Part shown: positions 7,713 through 17,880 of the stretch, one piece after another | Layout of the letters: each line of letters starts with the position of its first letter | Numbering within the stretch: the stretch's first letter is position 1 | NCBI RefSeq assembly: GCF_024703895.1 | Contig: NZ_CP087968.1 | Location: 372,001-436,000, forward strand | Reading direction: 5' to 3' | From: Nocardioides sp. B-3 | Lineage (GTDB): Bacteria; Actinomycetota; Actinomycetes; Propionibacteriales; Nocardioidaceae | Length of the DNA stretch: 64,000 nt | Program-made: the position numbers and the translations under genes | The notes under the pieces: generated by a model | The model's input: the letters and a program-made list of their open reading frames with translations, nothing else | Database searches by the model: none | What the model was told of the DNA's origin: nothing

Positions 7713-8845
7713 CCATCACCCCGACCACTGCACATCCCACACTCGACCCCTTCCGGCTCGGCCAGCTGGAGCTGACCAATCGCCTCGCTGTCGCGCCGAT
7801 GACGCGAGTGTCGGCGGAGCCGGACGGGACCCCCACCGCGGAGATGGCTCACTACTACCGAGAGTTCGCGGAGGGCGGGTTCGGACTCGTGATCGTCGAG
7901 GGCACCTACACCGATGCCACGCACAGCCGGGGCTACCTGTGCCAGCCAAAGGGTCTGGTCAGCGAGGCCCACGTGGCCGGTTGGCGCGCGGTGGTCGACG
8001 GTGTTCACCGGGCCGGCGTTCCCCTGATCGCGCAGCTCATGCACGCGGGCGCCCTTTCGCAGGGCAACCCCAGCGGCCACGGCACCATCGCCCCGTCCGC
8101 AGTGAAGCCGCTGGGACGAATGTTGGAGGAGTACGGCGGCGCAGGATCCCGGCCCACGCCCCGAGAAGCGAACCGGGCGGATCTCGCCGAGACCGTGGCG
8201 GGTTTCGTCGCGGCGGCGGCGAACGCGCGCAGCGCGGGGTTCGACGGGGTCGAGATCCACGGTGCCAACGGATACCTGCTCGACCAGTTCCTGACCGCCT
8301 ACACGAACCGACGCAGCGACCACTACGGCGGCGACGTCGCTGCCCGCATCCGGTTGACGGCAGAGGTCGTCGGCGCGGTCGTCGCTGATGCGCCGAGCGG
8401 CTTCGTGGTGGGGGTGCGCCTTTCGCAGACCAAGGTCAACGACTTCGTCTACCGCTGGCCGGGAGGTGCCGGCGACGCCGAGACCATCTTCGTGGCGCTC
8501 GCCGACGCCGGGGCCGGCTACCTGCACGTGGCGAGTGAGGGCCGCGACTTCATCGAGACCGCGCGGTTTGCCGACGGCCGGACGATCACGTCGGTGGCAA
8601 GGGAGGTCTCGGGACTCCCGGTCATCGCCAACGGCGGCATGCACGACCTCGGCCGGGCGGTCGACGTACTCAGCGGCGGCCATGCCGATCTGCTGTCGCT
8701 GGCTCGGGGCGCCCCGGGCAACCCGGATCTGCCCAGACGTGTAGCCTCCGGGCGCGCACTCGACGAGTTCGACCATGACTTCATCACACCTGCTGCGACG
8801 ATCGGCAACACGCGCGCGCATCGCGCGGCTACCGTGGCCCGATGA
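7709..8845 (+). CDS. Old yellow enzyme family FMN-dependent NADH/NADPH oxidoreductase
   Basis: This intact 378-residue TIM-barrel flavoprotein reduces activated C=C bonds of enones, maleimides or nitro compounds. The N-terminus reads RLGQLELTNRLAVAPMTRVS. GVEIHGANGYLLDQFL carries the conserved His-Asn region that holds the substrate carbonyl. GLPVIANGGMHD, near the C-terminus, is the phosphate-binding loop. The start overlaps the stop of the DUF1989 gene, and its own stop overlaps the next ATG (8842-8845), so three genes are translationally coupled. Within this cluster it may reduce an unsaturated ring or side chain before amide hydrolysis; that role is inference. Confidence 0.88.
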   Translation: MTITPTTAHPTLDPFRLGQLELTNRLAVAPMTRVSAEPDGTPTAEMAHYYREFAEGGFGLVIVEGTYTDATHSRGYLCQPKGLVSEAHVAGWRAVVDGVHRAGVPLIAQLMHAGALSQGNPSGHGTIAPSAVKPLGRMLEEYGGAGSRPTPREANRADLAETVAGFVAAAANARSAGFDGVEIHGANGYLLDQFLTAYTNRRSDHYGGDVAARIRLTAEVVGAVVADAPSGFVVGVRLSQTKVNDFVYRWPGGAGDAETIFVALADAGAGYLHVASEGRDFIETARFADGRTITSVAREVSGLPVIANGGMHDLGRAVDVLSGGHADLLSLARGAPGNPDLPRRVASGRALDEFDHDFITPAATIGNTRAHRAATVAR

Positions 8846-9710
8846 CGGCCAGCTGGCTCGGAGACTCCGCGGCGGTCGCCACGCTCACTTTCGACGTCGA
8901 CGCGGAGACGCCGATACTCGCGGCGGGCCGCAGGTTTGCTGACCACCCGATGGTGATGTCTCACCAGTCCTACGGGCCGGACGTTGGTGTGCCCCGCATC
9001 TTGGACCTGCTCGACGACCTCTCGGTCCCGGCCACGTTCTTCGTTCCGGGTTGGGTGGCCGAGCACCGGCCGGGCTTGGCTGCCGGCATCGTCGAGCGCG
9101 GGCATGAGGTCGCCCATCACTCCTACAGCCATCGCGCTCCCACGTCACTGACCGCGGAGGAGGAGCGACACGACTTCGAACGGGCACTCAACGTGTTTGC
9201 GCAGCAGGGCATCGAGATCGTCGGTCACCGCGCGGCAATGTGGGGAGCCAGTGCGCAGACGCCCGAGCTGATCCGGGAGTTCGGCTTGATCTACGACTCG
9301 TCCCTGATGCACGACGACCGTCCGTACCGGCTGGCCACGTCGGCCGGGCCGATCGTCGAGCTGCCCGTGCACTGGTCCCTCGACGACTGGGAGCAGTACG
9401 CCTTCCTCCCCGCCCCTCACATCGGATCGGTGATCGAGTCGCCGGTCAAGGTGGCTGAGCTGTGGCGCGCCGAGCTGGACGGCATGCGTCACTACCACTC
9501 GCTGTTCAACCTCTGCATCCATCCTTTCCTGTCGGGTCGCCCGGGACGCGCCCCCTCGCCCTGCGCGGCTTCCTTGAATACGCCCTCGAGTGTGGGGACG
9601 TCGCCTTCGCCCGGTGCCGCGACGTGGCCAGAGCCGTCGAGAAGGACGCGTCCCTGCCGACCCGCCGGATCTCGGCGCCCCCCGTCGATCTCGACGTCTA
9701 CCCAGACTGA
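8842..9710 (+). CDS. Polysaccharide deacetylase (NodB-homology) hydrolase, PuuE-like (frame break near 9545)
   Basis: This is a metal-dependent hydrolase of about 289 residues. TLTFDVDAETP holds the catalytic and metal Asp pair, and HEVAHHSYSHRAP the two metal His residues. HRAAMWGASAQTPELIREFG and VELPVHWSLDDW are typical of the PuuE/imidase-like branch that opens cyclic amides such as allantoin. The frame changes near 9545; the correct tail ends with ALRGFLEYALECGDVAFARC and stops at 9710. Cytoplasmic context (no signal peptide) and coupling to DUF1989 and OYE genes support a small-molecule rather than cell-wall substrate. It ends 22 bases before the convergent pucR-like gene. Confidence 0.75.
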
Positions 9711-9732
9711 CTCGCCGACGCACTCAAGATCC

Positions 9733-11291
9733 TCAGGACATGCCGTCGGCCTCGATGGCGAGGAACAGGTTGACCCGCTCGTCGAGGCGGCCCAGATCGC
9801 GGCCGGAGATCTCACTGATCCGCTGCAGCCGATTGCGCAGCGTGTTGACGTGGATAAACAGCTCTTCGGCGGTGACGGACCACTGGCCGTCGTTGGCGAG
9901 GAAGGCGCGCAGGGTCCGCTCCAGCTCTGCACCCGCCTGCCGATCCTGCTCACGGATCGGGCCGAGCACGTCATCGGCGAAGCGGCGCAGGGTCTCCCGG
10001 TCGTGGAGCGCCAACAGCATAGAGTGCGTGCCGACCTCGGCGAACGACGCGACTGTCGGACCGGCACCACGTCGGCGCAGCACGGCACAGGTCTCGCGAG
10101 ATCTCGCCAGCGGCTCCTTCAACTTCGTTGCGTCCTCGGCCGGGTCGCCCACTCCGACGAGGACCCGGAGGTCCTCCCGGCGCCGCGCCACGTCGTGGCT
10201 GAGACTGCTGGCCAGCTGGCGCAGCGCCGGCTGGTCGTCGTCCCAGCCGAAGACGGCCACGATGTCCCGGCTGCCCGGGGCGAGCAGGGCGCGGATCCCG
10301 GTGCTGACAAAGAAGTCCTCCACGAGCTCCGGGCCCGGGGCGACGGCCTCCCCGGCGGCCATGAAGGCGATGGTCAGGATGGCGAGACGGCGCTGCGGAT
10401 CGATCCCAAACGCTCGCAGTCGGTCAGGGATCTCATGGGAACGCGCACTGCCCGAGAGGATCATCTCCAGCAGTTCCCCGGAGAAGCGGGTCTCGATGGC
10501 ATGCACGGCCTGCTGCTTGGCGAGCTCGAGGCTGAGGAACAATGCGGCCCGGTCGAGCGCCCCGCGTTGGGTTCCGTCGAGCTGATCCAAGGGACGCAGG
10601 CAGACCAGACCGGCGTCCGCCTCGCCGATCGCACCCTTGACCGGGAAGAGCGAGCTCGGCCCGATGCCGGGGAGGTCGACCTGCGGCTGCGGCCTCGGAG
10701 CGCACAGTGCGTCACCCACGGCGGACAGTTGCTCGCTGGACAGCTCGGCACCAGCCGTCGCCAACTGCCGGCCGCTCCGGTCGGCGACCACCGGGGGCAA
10801 GGAGTGATCGCGGCGCAGCACGCGCAACACGCCATCCGCTCCGCCGCCCCGGGTGAGAGACATCGCCAGCGCGTTGCCCCGACGGATCGTGTCGTGCAAT
10901 CCCTTCTGACGGTGCCCGGACTGGATCCGGGCCGCGGCCTCGGTCACGGCCGTGAACGGAACCTCGATCGGAAGCGACAGCAGGGGGAGCCCAGCCTCGA
11001 GGCAGGCCAGCTCAACCGCCGGGGGCACTTCCGGGATCTGTGCCGTCAATCCGAAGACCAGTCCCGCAGCGCGCCCCGACCCAGCGAATGCACGAAGTCC
11101 GCGGGTGTCACCCGGCCGATCCAGAGTCCGTTGGTGAGCACCAGCTCGGATGCCCGGATGTACGGCGAGGGGTCGGGCAGCTCCGTGTTGTGCAGCCACA
11201 GCACCTCGAGCCCGAGCTCGGCCTCACGGCCCGGGGCGACGAGCTGCAACCCGAGACCGGGTTCGGACAGGAGCGCCCGGACGGTGAACAT
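9733..11291 (-). CDS. PucR family transcriptional regulator (frame break near 11070)
   Basis: This regulator of about 520 residues has the PucR layout. The N-terminal PucR domain reads MFTVRALLSEPGLGLQLVAPG, with SELVLTNGLWIG further on. A GGDEF-like middle domain follows. The C-terminal HTH_30 reads ELFIHVNTLRNRLQRISEIS. PucR proteins activate purine and other nitrogen-catabolic genes in response to pathway metabolites. The frame changes near 11070, between DFVHSLGRG and AGLVFGLTAQI. The ATG at 11291 fits the family's usual first residues, though no good ribosome-binding site is seen. It diverges from the NCS1 permease gene across 129 bases and converges on the hydrolase gene, so it probably controls the whole cluster. 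Confidence 0.82.
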
Positions 11292-11420
11292 GTTGTGAAA
11301 ATACACAGGAGGACACAGATACGAAGGATGAATCCACATACCCGTGGACCTGTCCGGGCGAGTTCTATGAGCCAGATCACTAGAAAGTTCCTCGGGACAC
11401 CCCGGACATTTGGAGATGCC

Positions 11421-12895
11421 ATGACCAGTTCCTCGACCACCCGGCCCCCGACGCCGGATCCGGCAGTAGCCGGACCAGCAGTTCCATTCGACGCCCACGG
11501 GATCGACCCGATCCCGGACGAGGCCCGCGACGCCACTCCGGCCGAGCTGTTCTGGATCTGGGCAGGGGCCAACATCGCGCCCATCAACTGGGTGCTCGGT
11601 GCCCTCGGCATCGCCCTTGGCCTCAGGTTGCGAGACACGCTCATCGTGGTCGTGCTCGGCAACATGGTCGGGTGCACCCTGTTCTGGGTTCTTCAACGTG
11701 ATGGGCCACCGTTCGGCGGTCAACCAGATGGTGATCGGCCGGTCGCCGTTCGGGATCAGGGGGGCGTCGATCCCGGGCGCAGTCCAGTGCCTCCTCACCA
11801 TGGCGTGGGTCGGCGTCAACACACGGGTGGTGCTCGACCCGGTTCTGGCACTGCTCGGCAAGTTTGGCATCGAGGGAGGGCTCGCGCTGGAGTACCTCGT
11901 GGCCGCGATCATCATGGTCGTCCAGCTGCTGCTGGCCCTCTACGGGTTCTACGCCATTCGCTCGTTCGAGAAGTGGACCGTCCCGATCACCGTCGCGGTG
12001 ATGGCCGTGATGACCGTGGTGGCCGTCGGTCAGGCCGACGTGAACTGGTCGCAAGGCACCGTCAACACCACCGGTGAGCGCGTCACTGCCATCACCCAGC
12101 TCGCCACCGCGATCGGCGTGGGCTGGGGGATCTCGTGGATTCCCTACTCCGCCGACTACAGCCGTTTCGTGAGCACCAAGGTATCGGGCAGGTCCGTCTT
12201 CTGGGCGTCGACGCTCGGCATGTTCGTGCCGACGGTGTGGCTGGCTGCCCTCGGTGCCCTGCTCGCAAGCTCGGGCGACAACAGCGATCCGTCAGCGCTG
12301 GTCGTGAACACGTTCGGCATCCTCGCCGTGCCGGTGCTGCTCCTGATCATGCACGGACCCGTCGCCACCAACATCCTCAACCTGTATTCCTGCTCGCTGG
12401 CTGCCCTCTCGATCGGCGTGAAAATGGCGCGGTGGAAGCTGACCCTGCTGGCCGGGCTAGTGGCATCGGCAGTGCTGGTCGTGTTCGTGCGGGCCGACAG
12501 CTTCGCTCAGACCTTCGACCACTGGATGGTCTCGATCCCGGTATGGATCAGTCCCCGGGCCGCGATCGTGCTGGTCGACTACTTCGTCGTCCGGCGCGGC
12601 CGGCTTGACGTCCCCGAGCTCTTCGAGACGCCTGCCCGATCGATCTACGGTGCCTACAACGTGCGTGGCCTGCTGAGCCTCGGAGTCAGGCTCGTCGCCG
12701 CCCGGGTCTTGGCAGTACGGCTTGGTGCCGGCGATGCAGGGGCCACTCGCTACGGCGTTCGGCCGGACGGACTTCTCGTGGCTGAGCGGCGGTGTGGTCG
12801 CGGGTGGCCTCTACTACCTGCTCGCTCGTTCGCGCGTTGGATCGCCTGCGGAGTCGACCGTCGAGTCGCCGGTGGCCACGGCCCCTCGGGTCTGA
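11421..12895 (+). CDS. NCS1 family nucleobase/hydantoin-type permease (two frame breaks)
   Basis: This permease has about 490 residues and twelve membrane helices. ELFWIWAGANIAPINWVLGA is the NCS1 TM1 signature, and FGIRGASIPGAVQCLL and SADYSRFV are conserved NCS1 loops. Substrates of the family are cytosine, uracil, allantoin, hydantoins or thiamine, taken up with H+ or Na+. One extra base near 11692 and another near 12706 shift the frame. The last part then reads TAFGRTDFSWLSGGVVAGG and stops at 12895. It lies between the pucR-like and amidase genes, so it most likely imports the compound that the cluster degrades. Confidence 0.82.
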
Positions 12896-12907
12896 GGAGC
12901 CCGGCGG

Positions 12908-14230
12908 ATGCTGGTGGGAATCCCAAAGCAACCGAGTGCCGCACACCGGGCAGGCGCCCTCGTGGCGACGACAAGCCGGGTGCTCGAACGGTGTGAGCGG
13001 ACGGTGGGCGTCTTCACCACGGTGCTGGGCGACCGGGCGCTCGAGTCGGCGAGACGTTCGGCTGAGCGGTTGGCGGTGGGCGCCTCACTGGGACCGTGGG
13101 ACGGCGTACCGATCGCTGTCAAGGACGTCTTCGACGTTGCCGGAACGAAGACCACCAACGGATCGGTCCTCGATGCCTCCCCGAACCGTCGCGCGGCGCG
13201 ACGCCGGACTCGTCCGCCGCCTCCGGGAGAACGGGGTCGTCGTGGTGGGGAAGACCACGATGAGCGAGCTGGCCTTCTCCGGCCTCGGCATCAACCCCCA
13301 CCACGGCACTCCCGCCAACCCGCGCTCCCGAGAGGTCCCGCTCGTGCCCGGCGGGTCGTCGTCGGGATCCGCCGCGGCGGTGGCGTCGGGACTGGTCCCG
13401 TTGGCGATCGGCACCGACACCTCAGGATCCGTCCGGGTGCCGGCAGCCTTCTGCGGTGTCGTCGGCTACAAAGCGAGTGCGGGTCGGTTCCCCACCGACG
13501 GGATGCGGGCCTTGGCCCCCGGGCTCGACAGCGTCGGCGTACTTGGCTCAGACGTGGCTCAAGTCCGCAGCCTCGTTCTCGCACTGACGGGACAGGCCGG
13601 GCCGCACACGACCAGCTCCGCGCTCCTTGTAGTGCCGGACGACGCCGTCGTCCACGACTGCGATCCCTTTGTGTCAGCGTGGTTCGCAGCCCGGGTGCAA
13701 CGGCTGGCGGCTCTCGGCTTCCGTATAGAACATCGGGCAGTGCCCGTCCTTGCGGAGGCGCAACGGCTGATGGACGACCACGGAACAGTCGTCGCCGCCG
13801 ACGCCCGGCTCCGCTACGGCCATCTCCTGACCGGACCAGAAGGTGACTTGCTCGACCCGGCCGTCGCTCGCCGGCTCCGCGCCGGGGCAGGCGTCGTCGG
13901 CGGGACCGTTGTCGTCCGGTCGGAGATGGCCCGGCTGCGACGACAGCTCGATGGACAGCTGGACGGGGGGTACTTGATCTGCCCGACCGTGCGGCACTCA
14001 CCACCGTCGCTGGCCGAGGTGACGCGGTCCGCGGCGGCGTACGACGCCCTCAACGCACGCACCCTGCGCACGACGATGCTCCTGAGCTACCTCGGCATGC
14101 CCGGCGTCAACCTGCCGTTGACGGACGGGGGCCGCACGGCGTTGGCCTGCTGGTCTCGAGCACCGACGGACTCGACCTAACCCTCCTCGACATCGCCCAC
14201 CGGATCGAGGAAGCCACGCGCCTCGGCTGA
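12908..14230 (+). CDS. Amidase signature family hydrolase (two frame breaks)
   Basis: This amidase of about 440 residues uses the Ser-cisSer-Lys triad. The Lys is in VPIAVKDVFDVAGT, the Gly/Ser-rich signature is GGSSSGSAAAVASG, and the nucleophile region is GTDTSGSVRVPAAFCGVVGY. It hydrolyses an amide or carbamoyl bond; allophanate- or carbamate-type substrates would fit the neighbours. Frame changes occur near 13195 and near 14135, after which the end reads GVGLLVSSTDGLDLTLLDIA and stops at 14230. GAGGAG lies just before the ATG, 12 bases after the permease stop, so it is co-transcribed with the permease. Confidence 0.82.
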
Positions 14231-14650
14231 CCCGCCACGAGAAACCGCAGGCCAAGACGCTCTGCCAGCGGCCGGAATGGTCGTACGCGTCGTCGCGTAG
14301 GTCCCACAAGCTGTCCACAAGTCTGCGCTCGACGTTCGCCACTGCCGGATTCTAGGGCCGCGATTGCCCGGCTGCTCGTCGGCATGACCGACCGCTCGCG
14401 GTGCGGGCCGAGGCATGTCCGGACGTACCGCAGGCCGAACCCCGTTCGAGACGCGGCCCCAAGCTTTGGCCGATGTTGGACGCTCGTCCCGTATGCCCTG
14501 TCCGGGTTGCGTCTCCGGGAACGGGGCGTTCTACGGCCCCGTTCCGCCCAACAATCTTCTCACCGCTGCCGAACCCGTCATCCGCTCCGACCTACCTCGT
14601 GATCATTGATCACCATTGGCTATCCACGGCCCGCAAGATCCTCTTCAGAT
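14231..14650. other. Gene-poor stretch before the integrase remnant
   Basis: About 420 bases lie between the amidase stop and the first recognisable integrase codons. Open frames here have no ribosome-binding sites, conserved motifs or consistent codon bias. The stretch probably contains the eroded catalytic part of the recombinase or unrelated filler DNA. I see nothing that can be named. Confidence 0.4.
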
Positions 14651-14902
14651 AACGGTCACCTGTTCGACGACCGGCTCGACGAGGTCGGCGAGGCGATGGA
14701 TCGCGCCCGAGCAGCCGCCCATCGGCGCCGCAACACCGTGGGAGTGTTGCCCCGTGTTGCCCGAGCGTTGCCCCAGCCCGAAACGAGTGAAAATGCCGAA
14801 GAGGCCCCGGCCAGCGTTTCTGCTGGTCAGGGCCCCTTGTCGGACCTGTACCCCCGACCGGATTCGAACCGGCGCTACCGCCGTGAGAGGGCGGCGTGCT
14901 AG
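14651..14902 (+). pseudogene. C-terminal remnant of a tyrosine site-specific recombinase (phage-type integrase)
   Basis: GHLFDDRLDEVGEAMDRARA is the characteristic end of actinobacterial phage and island integrases, just after the catalytic Tyr, followed by an Arg-rich tail. The upstream catalytic Arg-His-Arg-Tyr region is not present in any frame, so only the tail survives. The frame runs through a terminator-like hairpin (14803-14834) and into the antisense of tRNA-Glu (14849-14921). This is the normal geometry for an integrase gene sitting at its attachment site in a tRNA 3' end. It marks the boundary of the accessory block to the left. Confidence 0.65.
14803..14834. terminator. Hairpin at the integrase-tRNA junction
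   Basis: Arms of 13 bases (14803-14815 and 14822-14834, two mismatches) enclose the loop GTTTCT. It lies between the integrase remnant and tRNA-Glu and would be downstream of tRNA-Glu transcription on the minus strand. The shape suggests a terminator, but the T-tract is poor. Confidence 0.5.
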
Positions 14903-14921
14903 GCCGCTACACAACGGGGGC
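14849..14921 (-). tRNA. tRNA-Glu (CTC anticodon)
   Basis: The minus strand folds into a full cloverleaf. The acceptor strand is GCCCCCG paired with CGGGGGT. The D-arm contains TGTAGCGGCCTAGCAC, the anticodon loop is CTCTCAC with anticodon CTC, and the T-arm contains GGTTCGAATCC. The discriminator is A and CCA is not encoded. It lies 80 bases from tRNA-Gln. Its 3' half is the likely attachment site of the adjacent island. Confidence 0.95.
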
Positions 14922-15001
14922 AAGCACTGCTTTGATGCGGAGGGAACTCTAGCCGAGGCTGGAGTTCCGCTCCAAATCCCCCACTGTTGGCGAGGATTTC
15001 G

Positions 15002-15073
15002 CTGGGATACTAGGACTCGAACCTAGAATAACTGGACCAGAACCAGTCGTGTTGCCAATTACACCATATCCCA
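15002..15073 (-). tRNA. tRNA-Gln (CTG anticodon)
   Basis: The minus strand gives acceptor TGGGATA paired with TATCCCA, D-arm region TGGTGTAATTGGCAACAC, anticodon loop TTCTGGT (anticodon CTG) and T-arm AGGTTCGAGTCCT. The discriminator is G and CCA is absent. It is 72 bases long. It sits between tRNA-Glu and the acyl-CoA dehydrogenase gene, close to gltX, whose product in most actinobacteria charges both tRNAs. Confidence 0.95.
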
Positions 15074-15162
15074 CTGACTTACTAGTTTTCAGCCCTTCTG
15101 ACGTGTCGGCCGGACCGAGAAGAAACCTTACACGCGGTTGCGAGGCTTCCAAAACGGGCAGT

Positions 15163-16954
15163 TCAGAACCACTCGTCGCGCATGGCCAGCGTGGTGTCAT
15201 CGCCCGACGCGAGCAGCTCGAACTGGGCCCGGGTGCGGGGCAGTTCCCACCGGAAGAAGTACGCCGCGGCCTGCCGCTTGCCGTCGTAGAAGTCTCCCGA
15301 CTTGTCGGCGCAGGCGATGTGCTGCTCCAGCCACAGCCACGCCACCACCAGGTGCCCCACCGCATCCGGGAACACCGTCGAGTTGGCCATCATCCGATCC
15401 ACGGAGCCCGGGCCCGCGAGCGCACCCACGGTGCTCGTCAGCTGGTCGATCGACTCCCGGAGACGATCTGCGAAGCCCGCGGCGTCACCACCGACCTCGC
15501 GGGCGCGCGAGATGGTCACGGCCATCCGGGCGCCCAGCACCGCAAGGCGCGCCCCCCGTCGGACAGGACCTTGCGACCGAGCAGGTCGAGTCCCCCGGAT
15601 GCCGCGGGTGCCCTCGTGGATCTGGTTGAGGCGGTTGTCGCGGTAGTGCTGCTCGACGTCGAAGTCCCGCGTGTAACCGGCTCCCCCGAGCACTCGGATG
15701 GCGAGGCTGTTGGCCTCCAGCCCCCACACCGACGGCCAGTCCTTGACGATCGGCGTGAGCACCTCGAGCAGCTGAGACGCCTCCGCCCGCTCCTCGTCCG
15801 AGGGGGCGGTCAACATGTCGTCGTACACGCGAGCGGCGTACAGCACGAGGGCGAGGGCCCCTTCGACGTAGGCCTTCTGGGCCAGCAGCATGCGGCGTAC
15901 GTCGGCGTGCTCCACCGGGGCCACCTGCGGCTCCTCCGGACCGACCGACACCGGGCGACCCTGCGGGCGCGACCGCGCGTACGCCCGGGGACTTGAGGTA
16001 GCCGGTGTAGCCCGGGGCGGCGCCTGCCAGCCCGACGCCGATCCGGGCCTCGTTCATCATCGTGAACATGTAGGACAGCCCGCGGTGGGGCTCGCCGACG
16101 AGGTAGCCCACCGCCCCAGCCTCACCGCCCGGGGTGAACGCGCCGGACCCGAAGGTCGGAGCGGTGTTGACCGTGCCGCGCCAGCCCATCTTGTGGTTGA
16201 TGCCGGCCGGGGTGACGTCGTTGCGCTCACCGAGCGTGCCGTCGTCGTTGACGAGGGTCTTGGGGACCAGCAGCAGGGAGATGCCACGGGTGCCGGGCGG
16301 ACCTCCCGGGATCTTGGCGAGCACGAGGTGCACGATGTTGTCGGCGAGCTCGTGGTCGCCCGCGGAGATCCACATCTTCTGGCCGAAGACGCGATAGGTC
16401 CCGTCGTCCCGGGGAACGGCCCGAGTCGTGATGTCGGCGAGGTTGGACCCGGCTTGTGGTTCCGACAGCGCCATGGTGCCGAGGAAGCGGCCCTCCAGCA
16501 GGGCCGGCACGAAATTCTCGACCAGCTCGGCCGAGGCGTGCTCGACCAGCAGGTTGGCGTTGCCCGCGGTGAGCGAGAGGTAGCCCGTGGTGCCCATGTT
16601 GGCGGCGGCGAACCGGGCCGCGGAAGCGACACTGACGACGGTCGGCAGCTGCATCCCGCCGTGCTCCTCGTCGAAGCCCAGTCGCAACAGGTCGGCTGCG
16701 GCGTACGCATCGACCGCGGTCTTCACCTCCGGGATGAGGTGGACCTGCTGGCCGTCCCACCGAGGCTCGTCGAGGTCGGCCGCCCGGTTGTGCGGGGCGA
16801 ACAGGTCGGTGGCCGGGCGCTCGCTCAGTCCGAGGACGCCGTCGAACGTCTCGCGCGAGTGGTCGGAGAAGCGCTCGCGGGTCGTGAGGGCCTCGACCTC
16901 CAGCCACTCGTGGAGCAGGAACTCCGTGTCGCGGCGGGACATGATCTCCGACAT
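15163..16954 (-). CDS. Acyl-CoA dehydrogenase, long (about 600-residue) type (three frame breaks)
   Basis: This FAD enzyme introduces the alpha-beta double bond in beta-oxidation. It has the N-terminal helical domain, the middle domain (GTMALSEPQAGSNLADI, VFGQKMWISAGDH), the catalytic region (MFTMMNEARIGVGLAG) and an extra C-terminal domain ending near ARTRAQFELLASGDDTT, so it belongs to the enlarged FadE5-like group. Frame changes occur near 15975, 15600 and 15565; the last two lie in runs of G and cancel each other. GAGGAGG precedes the ATG at 16954 and contains the stop of the CPBP gene, so transcription continues from gltX. Substrate chain length cannot be read from the sequence. Confidence 0.85.
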
Positions 16955-16963
16955 CGGGCCTCC

Positions 16964-17877
16964 TCAGGCGGGGGTGTGGGTGGTGGCGAGGCCCATCCGC
17001 CGCGCCACCCGGGTCGCGAGAGCAAGGTAGACGAGGGACTGGGTGAGGGTGCCGGGCAGGCTCCACCACGTGCCGCCGGTGGGGTTCAGCGCACTGCTCA
17101 TGTCAGTGAACGCCAGCGCGAGGCCGAAGGCGAGGAAGTTGTTGAGCACGTGCATCGCGATGCCCGCCTCCAGCCCGCCGGTCAGGATCACCGGGGCGCC
17201 GGCCACGAGCCCGAACGCGAAGCGGTCGACGAAGATCGGCAGGTCCCGGCCGACGCCGTGGGCGAGTGCGAACAGCAACGACGACAGGAGTACGGCGACG
17301 ACGCGGCTGCCGAAGGCACCGCCGAACGCCTGCATGAGGTAGCCCCGGAACGCGAACTCCTCCCCCGCTGCCCGGAGCGGCGTGAGGATCAGCACCACCA
17401 GCAGGAAGTCGCGCGTGGTGTCGGTGAAGGCGTTGGCCTCACCGCTCAGCTCAGGTGCCTCCCCCGTGCGGCACGAACGTGGAGACGATCACGGTCGCCA
17501 TCAGTGCCACCACGGAGAGCCCGATGCAGACGAGCAGGAAGCGCCAGCGGATCCGGCGGGCCACCGACATCAGCCACCCGGGCCCCAAGCCGTGGAGGGC
17601 CGGGTTGACCCGGGATCGCTATCGGGATCGCTGCGGCGAGCACCGGGTTGACGTAGGCCAGCCCCAGCGGCGTGACGTTGTCGAGGTCGAGGACGGACTC
17701 CATCCCGGTCCCGATCGGCTGTCCCGTCGCCAGCAGCCACACGACCATCGGAAAGAACAACCCGATCGGCGCGAGGACGAACGTCGCGAAGAGCAGCAGC
17801 GGGACGCCCACGATCGCGCGCCACACGCCGGGTCGCCCCAGTCGATGGAGCCGGTGGTACTCCAGTGGCTCGGGCAT
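16964..17877 (-). CDS. CPBP family intramembrane metalloprotease (two frame breaks)
   Basis: This polytopic membrane protein of about 300 residues has the CAAX-protease/bacteriocin-processing fold. AGEEFAFRGYLMQAF carries the EExxxR motif, LLFALAHGVG the first catalytic His, and AMHVLNNFLAF the second His. It would cleave within the membrane; substrates of such actinobacterial proteins are mostly unknown. Frame changes occur near 17600 (AIPIAI to NPALHGLG) and near 17460 (FVPHGGG to GEAPELSGEAN). The ATG at 17877 lies 3 bases after the gltX stop, and the stop overlaps the ribosome-binding site of the acyl-CoA dehydrogenase, so these genes form one transcript. Confidence 0.78.
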
Positions 17878-17880
17878 GCG

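Noticed and set aside
8842..11298. An 818-codon open frame on the plus strand that starts as the polysaccharide deacetylase
   Set aside because: Beyond about 9545 it is the antisense of the PucR regulator gene; the deacetylase continues in the next frame and stops at 9710.
14384..14645. Several open frames before the integrase remnant
   Set aside because: They have no conserved residues, start signals or coding bias, and none joins convincingly to the integrase tail.
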